DNA from: Posidoniimonas corsicana
GTDB lineage: Bacteria; Planctomycetota; Planctomycetia; Pirellulales; Lacipirellulaceae
DNA length: 64,000 nucleotides
Assembly (NCBI RefSeq): GCF_007859765.1
Contig: NZ_SIHJ01000001.1
Span: 1,116,767 to 1,180,766, forward strand
Direction of reading: 5' to 3'
The notes under the pieces were generated by a model. That model did no database searches. It had not been told where the DNA came from and worked only from the letters and a program-made list of their open reading frames with translations. Each line of letters opens with the position of its first letter. Position 1 is the stretch's first letter. This document shows positions 46,058 to 55,892 of this stretch, one piece after another. Position numbers and translations under genes: made by a program.

Positions 46058-48403
46058 GTGACCCCGGACGAGCAGCAGTACGACGAGCAGCCCACGCGGG
46101 AAACGGACGTAACGGCCAAAGGCGAGACAACGTCGCTTCCGGACAGCGCGGACGACACCTCCCCCACCGCGGGCGATAGCCCGTCGCCACAGGGCCGCGT
46201 GGGCACGACGCTCGGCAAGTACAAGATCACCGGCGTCCTGGGCCAGGGCGGCATGGGGGTGGTCTTCCGCGCCTACGACCCGGCGATCGACCGCGAGGTG
46301 GCGATCAAGCTGCTGCCCGAGCAGCTGGCCAACAACGAGACCGTGCTCAACCGTTTCCGCGCGGAGGTGCGTTCGGCCGGCAGGCTGAGCCACGCGAACG
46401 TCGCCGCGATTTACGACGTCGGCGAGGAGGGCCGGGCGCACTACATCGTGATGGAACTGATTGGGGGAGGGAGCGTCTCGGACGAGCTGCAGCGGCACGG
46501 CGCGCTGCCCGTGCTCGACGCCACCCGCATTGCCATCGACGCCTGCCAGGGCCTAGCGGCCGCCCACGCCGCCGGCCTGATCCACCGCGACGTCAAGCCG
46601 GCCAACCTGCTGAGGGCGGCCGACGGCGCCGTCAAGCTGACCGACTTTGGCATCGCCAAGGTCTCGTCGCTCGATTCGTCCGACTCGCCCCACCTGACTC
46701 GCACCGGCACCGTCGTGGGCACGCCCCACTTCATGAGCCCCGAACAGTGCCAGGCGGAGCCCGTCGACGCCCGCAGCGACATCTACTCACTCGGCGCCAC
46801 CTACTACTGTGCTCTGACCGGACGCCAGCCCTACCAAGACTGCGACAGCGTCATGCAGGTGCTGTTCGCCCACTGCAAGAAGAGCATCCCCGACCCACGC
46901 GAGACCAACCCCGAGGTCCCGGTCGCGTGCTCCGAGATCATCGCCCGCGCGATGGCCAAGGACCCCTCCGACCGCTACCAGACCGCCGAGGCGATGCTGG
47001 CCGACCTGCAGGCGGTCACCTCCACCCCATCGGGCGAGACGCGGATCGAGCTCCCGAGCCAGTCGGGGACGGCCCACCCGACGGTCTCGTCAACGGAGTC
47101 CGGCCCCACACGCAGGCGGTTCGTCGCCGTCGGCGCCGGCGTCGCGATTGCCTGCCTGGCGGCGGTCGTGGCCGGGTCCTGGATGGGGCGTGACCCCGCG
47201 TCGGGGTCGTCGGCGATCGCCGCGGCGCAGGGAGACCCCATCGACGTGGGGGTGCTGCAGTCGCTCAGCGGCGCGATGTCGGTGAGCGGCGCTAGCGTCA
47301 CCAACGCGACGCTGCTGGCAATCGATGAGATCAACGAGCAGGGCGGGCTCCTGGGGCGGCCGGTGAACCCGATTGTAGCGGACGGCCGTTCGGACTCGGA
47401 CGTCTTCCAGCGCGAGGCGGAGCGGCTCATCAGTGACGACCAAGTCTGCGTCGTGTTCGGCTGCTGGACGTCCGCCAGCCGCAAGTCGGTAAAGCCACTC
47501 TTCGAGCAGCACGACCACCTGCTGGTCTACCCGGTCTGGTACGAAGGGATGGAGACCTCTCCCAATATCGTGTACCTGGGGGCCGCCCCCAATCAGCAGA
47601 TCATCCCCGCGGTCACCTGGGCCCGCGAGAACCTGGGCAAGAAGCGGTTCTTCCTGGTCGGCTCTGACTATGTATTCCCGCGCGCCGCCGCTGAGATCAT
47701 CAAGAGCCAGCTGCAAGAAACGGACGCGTCGATCGTTGACGAGCGCTTCCACCCGGTCGGAAGCTCGGACTTCCGCTCGACGGTGCAGGCCATCCAGGCC
47801 GCCAAGCCGGACATGGTACTCAACCTGCTCGCCGGCGACGCCAACACTGCCTTCTTCCGGGCTTTGAGGGAGGCGGGCGTTAGCACCGGCCAGACCCCGT
47901 GCCTGTCGTTCAACGTGGGCGAGCAGGAGCTCCGCACGCTCAACGCCGCCGACGTGGTGGGGGACTACGCGGCGATGACGTACTTTCAATCGCTGGACAC
48001 GGAGGCCAGCCGGAACCTCGTCGAACGCTTCTCCAAGAAGTACCCACAGCGCGTCGTCTCCGACCCCATGGAGGCGGCCTACATCGGCGTGCACCTGTGG
48101 GCCCAGGCCGTGCGCGAGGCGGGCAGCGTCGAACCGAAGGCGGTGCGGCGTGCGATGCTCAACCAGCGCCTCACCGCGCCCGAAGGAGAAGTCCGCATCG
48201 ACCCGGACACGCAGCACTGCTTCAAGACGCCGCGGGTCGGGCAGATCCAGGCCGACGGGCAGTTCCGCATCGTCTGGACCGCTCCCGCTCCAATCGCCCC
48301 AGAACCCTACCCGCCCGGCCGCACCGCCGAAGACTGGAAGGCCTTCCTTCACGACCTCTACTCGGGGTGGGGGAACCAGTGGGCCGCGCCCCGATCTCAC
48401 TGA
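46058..48403 (+). CDS. Ser/Thr protein kinase fused to a urea/amide-type solute-binding domain
   Basis: From the GTG at 46058 the protein has 781 residues; the start is uncertain because GGAGG is 13 bases away. Residues 54-320 are a complete PknB-like kinase: GQGGMGVVF, VAIKLL (Lys84), HRDVKPANLL (Asp178), DFGIA (Asp196) and GTPHFMSPEQ. Residues 355-376 are one membrane helix. Residues 394-750 are a type I periplasmic binding fold of the UrtA/AmiC group: VGVLQSLSGAMSVSGASVTNATLLAIDEIN, VVFGCWTSASRKSVKPLFE, LVYPVWYEGMETSPNIVYLGAAPNQ. The outer domain probably binds urea or a short amide and controls the inner kinase. The gene is followed by glgX at 37 bases. Confidence 0.88.
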   Translation: MTPDEQQYDEQPTRETDVTAKGETTSLPDSADDTSPTAGDSPSPQGRVGTTLGKYKITGVLGQGGMGVVFRAYDPAIDREVAIKLLPEQLANNETVLNRFRAEVRSAGRLSHANVAAIYDVGEEGRAHYIVMELIGGGSVSDELQRHGALPVLDATRIAIDACQGLAAAHAAGLIHRDVKPANLLRAADGAVKLTDFGIAKVSSLDSSDSPHLTRTGTVVGTPHFMSPEQCQAEPVDARSDIYSLGATYYCALTGRQPYQDCDSVMQVLFAHCKKSIPDPRETNPEVPVACSEIIARAMAKDPSDRYQTAEAMLADLQAVTSTPSGETRIELPSQSGTAHPTVSSTESGPTRRRFVAVGAGVAIACLAAVVAGSWMGRDPASGSSAIAAAQGDPIDVGVLQSLSGAMSVSGASVTNATLLAIDEINEQGGLLGRPVNPIVADGRSDSDVFQREAERLISDDQVCVVFGCWTSASRKSVKPLFEQHDHLLVYPVWYEGMETSPNIVYLGAAPNQQIIPAVTWARENLGKKRFFLVGSDYVFPRAAAEIIKSQLQETDASIVDERFHPVGSSDFRSTVQAIQAAKPDMVLNLLAGDANTAFFRALREAGVSTGQTPCLSFNVGEQELRTLNAADVVGDYAAMTYFQSLDTEASRNLVERFSKKYPQRVVSDPMEAAYIGVHLWAQAVREAGSVEPKAVRRAMLNQRLTAPEGEVRIDPDTQHCFKTPRVGQIQADGQFRIVWTAPAPIAPEPYPPGRTAEDWKAFLHDLYSGWGNQWAAPRSH

Positions 48404-48440
48404 CGGCCCAAGGGGTTGTGCACTCGAAAGCCGATCGGCC

Positions 48441-50507
<2,067 letters not shown>

Positions 50508-50576
50508 GCGTGATTCCAACGGACTTCGCCCTGCCGCTGCCGCGGGCGCTGTCATGCGCGGCTTCGACAACGTTGC

Positions 50577-51065
50577 CTACCGGTTCCAGCCGCCGTACCA
50601 GTGGTTCTGGTACGCGCCGGGAGTGCTCACCGACGGCTGCACCGGCTTCTGAATCCCCATGCCCGGCATGGCGCCGATGTAACCGCCGCCCGGATTGGCC
50701 GTGTACCCCACATTGCCCTGAACCTTCCGTTGCTGCACGTAGCGAGACTGATCCGTCAGCACCGCTTCGCGCCTCGCCAGATCGGGACGCACCACCGCGG
50801 AATAGGCGGTGCCGCCAAGGTCGCCGCCGAGCAGCGCCCCGCTGACATACGGGCTGACCGCCACGTTGTTGCGGAAGTACCTGTCGTACAGGTAGCGGTT
50901 GGTGTCCATCGTCCGGCCCGGGTGCTCCTGCAGCGTTCTGCGGTACGCGTCCGAGTAGTTCGTGTACTGGGCCTGGCAGGCGCCGTAGCAGGCTGACACC
51001 AGCACGAAGGTCAGCAGGCCGCTGGCGGGTGGGCGGCGCCAGGAGGGTAGGCTTGCAAACGCCAT
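50577..51065 (-). CDS. Hypothetical secreted protein
   Basis: The ATG at 51065 gives 162 residues with a signal peptide (GLLTFVLVSACYGACQA). The mature part is Tyr/Gly/Asn-rich: YLYDRYFRNNVAVSPYVSGALLGGDLGGTAYSAVVRP and ends in a Gly-rich tail, GYIGAMPGMGIQKPVQPS. No known domain. Similar short Tyr/Gly-rich exported proteins are common in planctomycetes. It lies 19 bases after the deacetylase-like gene on the same strand. Confidence 0.6.
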   Translation of the reverse strand: MAFASLPSWRRPPASGLLTFVLVSACYGACQAQYTNYSDAYRRTLQEHPGRTMDTNRYLYDRYFRNNVAVSPYVSGALLGGDLGGTAYSAVVRPDLARREAVLTDQSRYVQQRKVQGNVGYTANPGGGYIGAMPGMGIQKPVQPSVSTPGAYQNHWYGGWNR

Positions 51066-51084
51066 GATGGGCTCCCGGGCTGTG

Positions 51085-52062
51085 CTAGCGGGCCGACGCG
51101 TCGAACCGACGCATAATCTCAGTCCAGGTCGTGAGGACAACGTCGTCCTTCGACAGGCGTTGCTTCAGCTTGTCATCCCGCAGGAGCTCGAAGTCCCACA
51201 CATACTGCCGCCAGTCGGGCGTGAGGGACTTGAGGGCGTCGGATTCCGTCGCGGGCGCGAACACCAATTGCGAGATCCCCGCAGGAAGATTGTCGATAAG
51301 CGTGAGCGTCTTGGTAAGCTTCTCCTCGTAGGACTCCGTGCGCGGCACGATCCGTAGTTCTCGCAGCTTCGGGAGCGGGTATTCGGCAATCAACTGGGCG
51401 AGACTGTCTGACACCTGCAGGCCGTGGTCGGCAAAGTGCGCCATTAGCTCAGGCGTCAGATCGACAACGACTGCCGGGATCCAGTTCTTCCTCGCGAAGT
51501 CGAGGTACACGCCCGCAAGATCCGGCCGGGCGTATAGCGCGCCGAGATGGGTGGTGAGGTGTGTGGGCCGCATCCCCGTCCGTTCGGCGCGGAGCAGCTG
51601 CGCGTCGAGCTCACGGCTCACGTCCTCACTGCTGGCGCTGACCGCCATCTGGAGCACGCTACGCCACAGGTAGCCGTGGCTATCGCTGAGTGACGTCGGG
51701 CCCTGCCTACCGCTCACGGGGGCCCAGCGGTAGAGCGGCCACTCGCTGGTGAGCGTCAGCTCCAACCCAACATCGGAATCGGGGTGGCCTTTGGCGTAAT
51801 CGGCCGCGTGCGGAAACCACACACAGGGCGCCATTGCGCTAGCCGAAAGGGACGTGCCGTCCTCGATCAGGGCGGCCACCGCTTCGTTGGTCTCAAAGCA
51901 GAGCCCCATCTCGTTAGCGTGCAGCACAACGACTTTCTTGCCCGGAGGGTACCCGAGCACCTCGGCCCAGTCCTCAGCGCCGCTGGCCGTCGCCACTCCC
52001 AGCAACAGACTCGCGGCAAACGCGGCCCTTCGGAATGCGAAACACTCAGTACCAATCGCCAT
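51085..52062 (-). CDS. ChbG/HpnK (YdjC-like) deacetylase family protein with altered metal site
   Basis: The 325-residue protein has a signal peptide (AAFAASLLLGVATASGAE) and the family's fold: KKVVVLHANEMGLCFETNEAV, DVGLELTLTSEWPLYRWAPV, and RPTHLTTHLGALYARPDL. The family normally removes acetyl groups from carbohydrates with a metal held by a H-A-D-D motif, a His in GxHLTLTSEW and a His in xHxG. Here the first is HANE (Asn50, Glu51) and the second has Glu101 in place of His; only His168/His172 remain. It may be inactive or use another site. It is probably periplasmic. Confidence 0.8.
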   Translation of the reverse strand: MAIGTECFAFRRAAFAASLLLGVATASGAEDWAEVLGYPPGKKVVVLHANEMGLCFETNEAVAALIEDGTSLSASAMAPCVWFPHAADYAKGHPDSDVGLELTLTSEWPLYRWAPVSGRQGPTSLSDSHGYLWRSVLQMAVSASSEDVSRELDAQLLRAERTGMRPTHLTTHLGALYARPDLAGVYLDFARKNWIPAVVVDLTPELMAHFADHGLQVSDSLAQLIAEYPLPKLRELRIVPRTESYEEKLTKTLTLIDNLPAGISQLVFAPATESDALKSLTPDWRQYVWDFELLRDDKLKQRLSKDDVVLTTWTEIMRRFDASAR

Positions 52063-52780
52063 CTTTGGTCATCTCGGTGCGAGGCAAGTGGAAGACACAC
52101 GACCAACTATAGCTCGTCATATCCTATCAGGCAGCTATCGCCAGCGGGTTTATCGGCGCGACCACTACAGCCACGACTACTAACGCGGGACACAGAGCTG
52201 TTTGTCCCGATGCTCGGCGAAACTGAACATTGGGCGGACTGCTGGGTGATCCGGGTGGTGTAATCAGACGACACGCTCAGCGTCTCGATCTCCGAAACTG
52301 GCGCCGCCACTAACATCGTGCCCAAGCCGGGATGGCGCCCGACAATGCACTTTCGGTGGCGGTTGTTTGACGAGCGGCGGTAGGATCGGGTAACGCTGAC
52401 GGTGCTGCAGAACCTGCTGCAGCACTGCGGCAACAACTTAACGCTGATGAGCGATGTGGGTCTGTCGGCGGAGCGGGCGGCGAATGAAGTGTGGGACGCT
52501 TTGGGGTTGAGCCGGAGCGGTGTCTTGTGGGGGGCACCACTCAACAGGCCGCAGAGCCAACCGGTCGCGGACGAGCGTTGCATTGTCGGGCCGACGGATT
52601 TCGATTCGACTACCTCCAGCACCCCACGCGGGCCTGCATCGCCTGCTAAGCCATGCCAACGCAAGAACTTGGCGACGAGAATGGTGCTAAGCCGCGCCCC
52701 ATCTAGACGCGACGCTCTCCAGACTCTTCCAGATTGCACCTGACACTGGGGTAGTCTACCCCACGGACTACTGAGCCCCG
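52063..52780 (+). other. Gene-poor region with a possible decayed coding frame
   Basis: One plus-strand frame reads like protein across two stops. From 52210: MLGETEHWADCWVIRVV, TAA at 52261, then SDDTLSVSISETGAATNIVPK, a further stretch ending FDERR, TAG, then VTLTVLQNLLQHCGNNLTL and SAERAANEVWDALGLS to about 52520. No family was recognised and no start signal is clear. It may be an eroded gene. The opposite-strand frame (52107-52826) is Ser/Arg/Cys-rich and seems to be a shadow. The end of the region is probably the terminator zone of the ten-gene operon to its right, but no hairpin with a T-run was found. Confidence 0.3.
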
Positions 52781-53326
52781 CTACACCCTCCGCAGGTACT
52801 CGCAAGGAACGTGATCCGTAAGCCACACTCCGTTGCCAGTCACGTAGAACTCAAAGCCGTTTGCAACCATTCTTCTTGCATCAATCGACAGCAACACAGG
52901 CTTGCCGTGTCGCATCCCGACTTGGATCATTGTCTCCTTGTCGGTCGACATATGCACGTGGTGGCGGCGGCCCTTGACGAGCCCCTGCTGGAGGATGGAG
53001 TCGAGATGACGCGTGGCCGTGCCGTGATAGAGCACGTCAGGAGGCGTCGCCGGATCGTACCCAAGATCCACTTCCGCTGAATGCCCCTGCCGAGCCCGAA
53101 TCCGAAGCCCGTCCTCGGAGAACTCGAATCGCTGTTTGTCGTTTTCGGCGACGACCTGTTCCAGGACCGACGCCGACAAAGACTTGCCATAGCTGGCAAA
53201 GGCAGCGATGAGGTCGTCAACGCGGACCCAGCCCCCTTCTCCCAATTCGAGTCCAACTGAGTCGGGGCGGTGCCTGAGCACGTAACTGAGTTGTTTACTG
53301 ATCTTCTTGAGTGATTGAGCGTCCAT
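52781..53326 (-). CDS. kptA: RNA 2'-phosphotransferase (Tpt1/KptA)
   Basis: The 181-residue protein has an N-terminal winged-helix lobe, KKISKQLSYVLRHRPDSVGLELGEGGWVRVDDLI, with the catalytic R-H pair in LRHRP, and a C-terminal ART-like lobe with DVLYHGTATRHLDSILQQG and RRHHVHMSTD. The enzyme uses NAD to remove an internal 2'-phosphate from RNA, releasing nicotinamide and ADP-ribose 1'',2''-cyclic phosphate. Bacteria lack the classical fungal tRNA splicing route, so its substrate here is unknown. It is the last gene of the NAD/ADP-ribose operon, 26 bases after an ADP-ribosylglycohydrolase. The neighbouring macrodomain and PARG genes could act on its products. Confidence 0.95.
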   Translation of the reverse strand: MDAQSLKKISKQLSYVLRHRPDSVGLELGEGGWVRVDDLIAAFASYGKSLSASVLEQVVAENDKQRFEFSEDGLRIRARQGHSAEVDLGYDPATPPDVLYHGTATRHLDSILQQGLVKGRRHHVHMSTDKETMIQVGMRHGKPVLLSIDARRMVANGFEFYVTGNGVWLTDHVPCEYLRRV

Positions 53327-53352
53327 TTCCTGATTCCTCTCCGCCGCACTAG

Positions 53353-54297
53353 CTATCGGACCGCATCCGCATGTCTTCCATGAAGGTTCTTTGCTAGCTG
53401 TTTGATGTAGGTTCTCCCCTGCTTTCGATCTTCGAGGTTATTGAGCAGGTGCCCCGCGATCGTATTGACACCGAGATAGGCCCCGCTGATGGCGCCTGCC
53501 ATCGCCGCGATTGTGTCCGTGTCGCCGCCGAGCAGGATTGCGTTGCCAATCGTCTCTTCGTACGAATCGGGCGTGAGCCCGAAGGCAGCGACCGCCGTCA
53601 CGACCGACGCGGTTGCCTCAATACCGTTACCGAAGAGCCCCAAGTCGCGGTCATCCTCCAATCGACCGGCTCGCCTCAGCGGCCCGCTATACTCGACGGA
53701 CGCGCACCGCGAAGCCAGCTCTTCGAAGAACGAACTGCGGTCAAGCTGATCAAACGACGACGCAATCGCCACCGCCAACGCGATGACCTGAGCCCCCTCA
53801 ATACCAAGCGGATGAATGTGAGTCGGCAGCGAAGACTGTCGGGCCTGCTCCCAGACGGCGTCATGATCGTCACGGAACAACAACCCCACCGGAGCGACTC
53901 GCATCGCGGCGCCATTGCCGAAAGATCCACCTTCGAACAAGTTCTCAGCCCAGAATCGATGATCTTCTCCGTCGCACATCGCCTGAAGGACCACCTTAGC
54001 CCCACGACCGTACCCACGCTGCGGCAGGTAGTTCGCAGCGAATCGGGAACAGAGCACCTCATCGTCGATCCGCCCGCAAGCAACGAGCGTTTCGGCAACG
54101 CCTATCGCCATCTGCGTATCGTCGGTGTACCACAGCTCGCCCGGAGGCGGGTGGTCGATCAGGTCGGTCGCCGACCTATAGCGCCGCTCCATGAAATCGG
54201 GCGACTGCCCTTCGAAGTGGGCACCGAGAGCATCTCCGACCGCCAAACCGAGCAGGCAGCCAACGAATCGTTCTTCCACACAAATGCCCGTGGGCAT
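53353..54297 (-). CDS. ADP-ribosylglycohydrolase (DraG family), full length
   Basis: The 314-residue protein has both halves of the binuclear magnesium site: GCLLGLAVGDALGAHFEG and LWYTDDTQMAIGVAE at the N-terminus, and GNAILLGGDTDTIAAMAGAISGAYLG near the C-terminus. Such enzymes remove ADP-ribose from arginine, serine or nucleic acids, or cleave O-acetyl-ADP-ribose. AGGAG lies before the ATG. It lies nine bases after the macrodomain gene. Which linkage it cleaves cannot be read from the sequence. Confidence 0.94.
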   Translation of the reverse strand: MPTGICVEERFVGCLLGLAVGDALGAHFEGQSPDFMERRYRSATDLIDHPPPGELWYTDDTQMAIGVAETLVACGRIDDEVLCSRFAANYLPQRGYGRGAKVVLQAMCDGEDHRFWAENLFEGGSFGNGAAMRVAPVGLLFRDDHDAVWEQARQSSLPTHIHPLGIEGAQVIALAVAIASSFDQLDRSSFFEELASRCASVEYSGPLRRAGRLEDDRDLGLFGNGIEATASVVTAVAAFGLTPDSYEETIGNAILLGGDTDTIAAMAGAISGAYLGVNTIAGHLLNNLEDRKQGRTYIKQLAKNLHGRHADAVR

Positions 54298-54306
54298 ACC
54301 TTACTC

Positions 54307-54927
54307 CTATCGCACGACTTGCTGTTCACCATCGTACCGGATGCGCTTTTCCCGCTCGATAACGTTGTTCCAATCAAGCTGGTGGGGCGGGCTCAAGTAG
54401 TGTTTGTAGGCGGCTGCCATTTGGCGCCCAGACTCTGAGTAGTCCATTCCTCCGAATCCGCACCCCATTGCTGGCAGAACAACCGTGCGGATCGGATGAT
54501 CGTGGGCGGTGTTGTACCGATACACTGCCGTCAGTGCGGCGAACGTGGCGAGGTAGACGTTGTCGGTTCCGCGAATCGAACCTGGAACCCGCATCGTAGG
54601 CGCGTGACACACGTAGAGACTGTGAGAACTCCCGGTTGGTTCAATGATTGCAGTGCCGACAGGTTGTTCTCCGAGGAACTCATCGAGTATCCGATGCTGA
54701 ATCCGTTTGCACAGCTCGACCCCGTGCAGCCTCACAACTGCAGCGTCGATACCGGCATTCATGATCCCGTAGCAGTTCGCCGCCGTCACAAAGCAATCGT
54801 GGGCATCCAGCCCCTCGTAGGCCGTCTGAATCACTCGTACCGTGGGAAGTCCCTCGAATCGCTCGCTAAACGCCTCGGCAGCCTCTCGTTCCGGATGGAT
54901 CAGCCATATCTCGATCGGTAGTGGCAC
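54307..54927 (-). CDS. Macrodomain protein
   Basis: The 206-residue protein shows the ADP-ribose-binding macro fold: VIQTAYEGLDAHDCFVTAANCYGIMNAGIDAAVVRLHG, where AAN...G...G forms the distal-ribose loop, and TVVLPAMGCGFGGMDYSESGRQMAAAY, the phosphate loop. Such domains bind or hydrolyse ADP-ribose derivatives, among them ADP-ribose 1''-phosphate, which arises from KptA chemistry. The start GTG abuts the TAG of the Nudix gene. Its place between a Nudix hydrolase and a DraG gene supports an ADP-ribose role. Catalysis against plain binding is unresolved. Confidence 0.9.
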   Translation of the reverse strand: MPLPIEIWLIHPEREAAEAFSERFEGLPTVRVIQTAYEGLDAHDCFVTAANCYGIMNAGIDAAVVRLHGVELCKRIQHRILDEFLGEQPVGTAIIEPTGSSHSLYVCHAPTMRVPGSIRGTDNVYLATFAALTAVYRYNTAHDHPIRTVVLPAMGCGFGGMDYSESGRQMAAAYKHYLSPPHQLDWNNVIEREKRIRYDGEQQVVR

Positions 54928-55485
54928 CTAGTCACCCCCTTTCCGACTCCTCAATGCCTCAGACGCAGCGAATAGTCCAGCCAAGAGCTTGAGATCCGCG
55001 ACTGCCGACCTGCTTCGCAGCCAGGTCAACACGTCGCCAAGAGGCGCCTCGTGAACGGTGATGTCCTCGCTAGCATCGCCCCCACCAGGGCCTTGCCGCT
55101 GCAAGCCCTCGGCCAGGAAAAGCGTGATCGACTCGTCGGTCAAGCCCGGCGACGAATACCCGGTCATTAGTTCAGTCCACCGATCTGCAACGTAGCCGGT
55201 TTCCTCGAGCAGCTCCCGTTTCGCCGCTTCGACAAGCGCCTCATCTTCCTTGCCGACAATGTCACCGCTCAGGCCCGCGGGAAGTTCGATAACGGTCTGA
55301 TTAACAGGAGGCCGGTGCTGCTCCACCAGAACGACATCACCAGCATCTGTAACGGCCACAATGCCAACCGCGGATCGGGCGATGTTGCGCACGGCATACT
55401 CCCACCCGCCACGCCTGAGCATTGACACGTGTCGTCCCTCGTAGACTGGCGTTGGATTGATGTCTGACATCCTTACGTCCTTCAT
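54928..55485 (-). CDS. Nudix hydrolase, ADP-ribose-pyrophosphatase type
   Basis: The 185-residue protein has a complete Nudix box, G-x5-E-x7-REL-x-EE-x-GY, seen in GKEDEALVEAAKRELLEETGY. Flanking blocks ARSAVGIVAVTDAGDVVLVEQHRPPVNQTVIELPAG and YSSPGLTDESITLFLAEGL are those of NudF-type ADP-sugar hydrolases. It probably splits free ADP-ribose to AMP and ribose 5-phosphate. The ATG at 55485 comes two bases after the stop of the truncated DraG gene; a second ATG at 55470 with AAGG before it is possible. It would limit ADP-ribose, the likely signal for the operon's regulator. Confidence 0.92.
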   Translation of the reverse strand: MKDVRMSDINPTPVYEGRHVSMLRRGGWEYAVRNIARSAVGIVAVTDAGDVVLVEQHRPPVNQTVIELPAGLSGDIVGKEDEALVEAAKRELLEETGYVADRWTELMTGYSSPGLTDESITLFLAEGLQRQGPGGGDASEDITVHEAPLGDVLTWLRSRSAVADLKLLAGLFAASEALRSRKGGD

Positions 55486-55487
55486 GG

Positions 55488-55892
55488 TCAGTTGTCGTGC
55501 AGGTGCAGTTGTGGCATCGCCTCGACGCCCGCTTCGAGCCGAGAGATCGCCTCGCGTGTCGCATAGCCAATATCGAAGACCTCCTCATCCGGAGTCCACA
55601 CTGCATCTTGCATCCACGCCACAAACCGCGACGCCTGGTCCTGGTAGTCGACGCCCGCACTGGCGAAGCTGTCCGCCAAGCAGAGCATCAGCGAGGAGTC
55701 ATCAGACCAAGTCCCGGCGGGCTGATGGTGGGTCCCGTAAGCCCGCATCCCCGTGACCGCCGATTCGCGCCGGGAGTCCCGACTCGTGAAATCGACCGGC
55801 ACACCGAGTGCATCGCCCACCATGCAGCCGAGCATGCCTGCTTCAATGGCAACGACTTGATCGTCGACTCTGCTACTCTGGATGCCGTTCAT
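55488..55892 (-). CDS. Truncated ADP-ribosylglycohydrolase (N-terminal part only)
   Basis: The 134-residue protein keeps the N-terminal DraG motifs GMLGCMVGDALGVPVDF and GTWSDDSSLMLCLADSFAS, but ends after MPQLHLHDN, where full relatives continue for about 170 more residues including GGDTD. Half of the metal-binding residues are thus missing. The gene is neatly set in the operon: ATGA overlap at its start and two bases between its stop and the Nudix start. This suggests a stable short form, not a recent accident. It might be a regulatory or complementing subunit, or a dead remnant kept for coupling. Confidence 0.85.
   Translation of the reverse strand: MNGIQSSRVDDQVVAIEAGMLGCMVGDALGVPVDFTSRDSRRESAVTGMRAYGTHHQPAGTWSDDSSLMLCLADSFASAGVDYQDQASRFVAWMQDAVWTPDEEVFDIGYATREAISRLEAGVEAMPQLHLHDN

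Noticed and set aside
44383-46254. Long minus-strand open frame (623 codons)
   Set aside because: It is the shadow of the GC-rich repeat protein and kinase genes on the plus strand; its translation is Arg/Ala/Val-rich with no domain, and the plus-strand genes have signal peptide and kinase motifs.
52107-52826. Minus-strand open frame of 239 codons overlapping the end of kptA
   Set aside because: Ser/Arg/Cys-rich translation, overlap with a secure gene in another frame, no domain.
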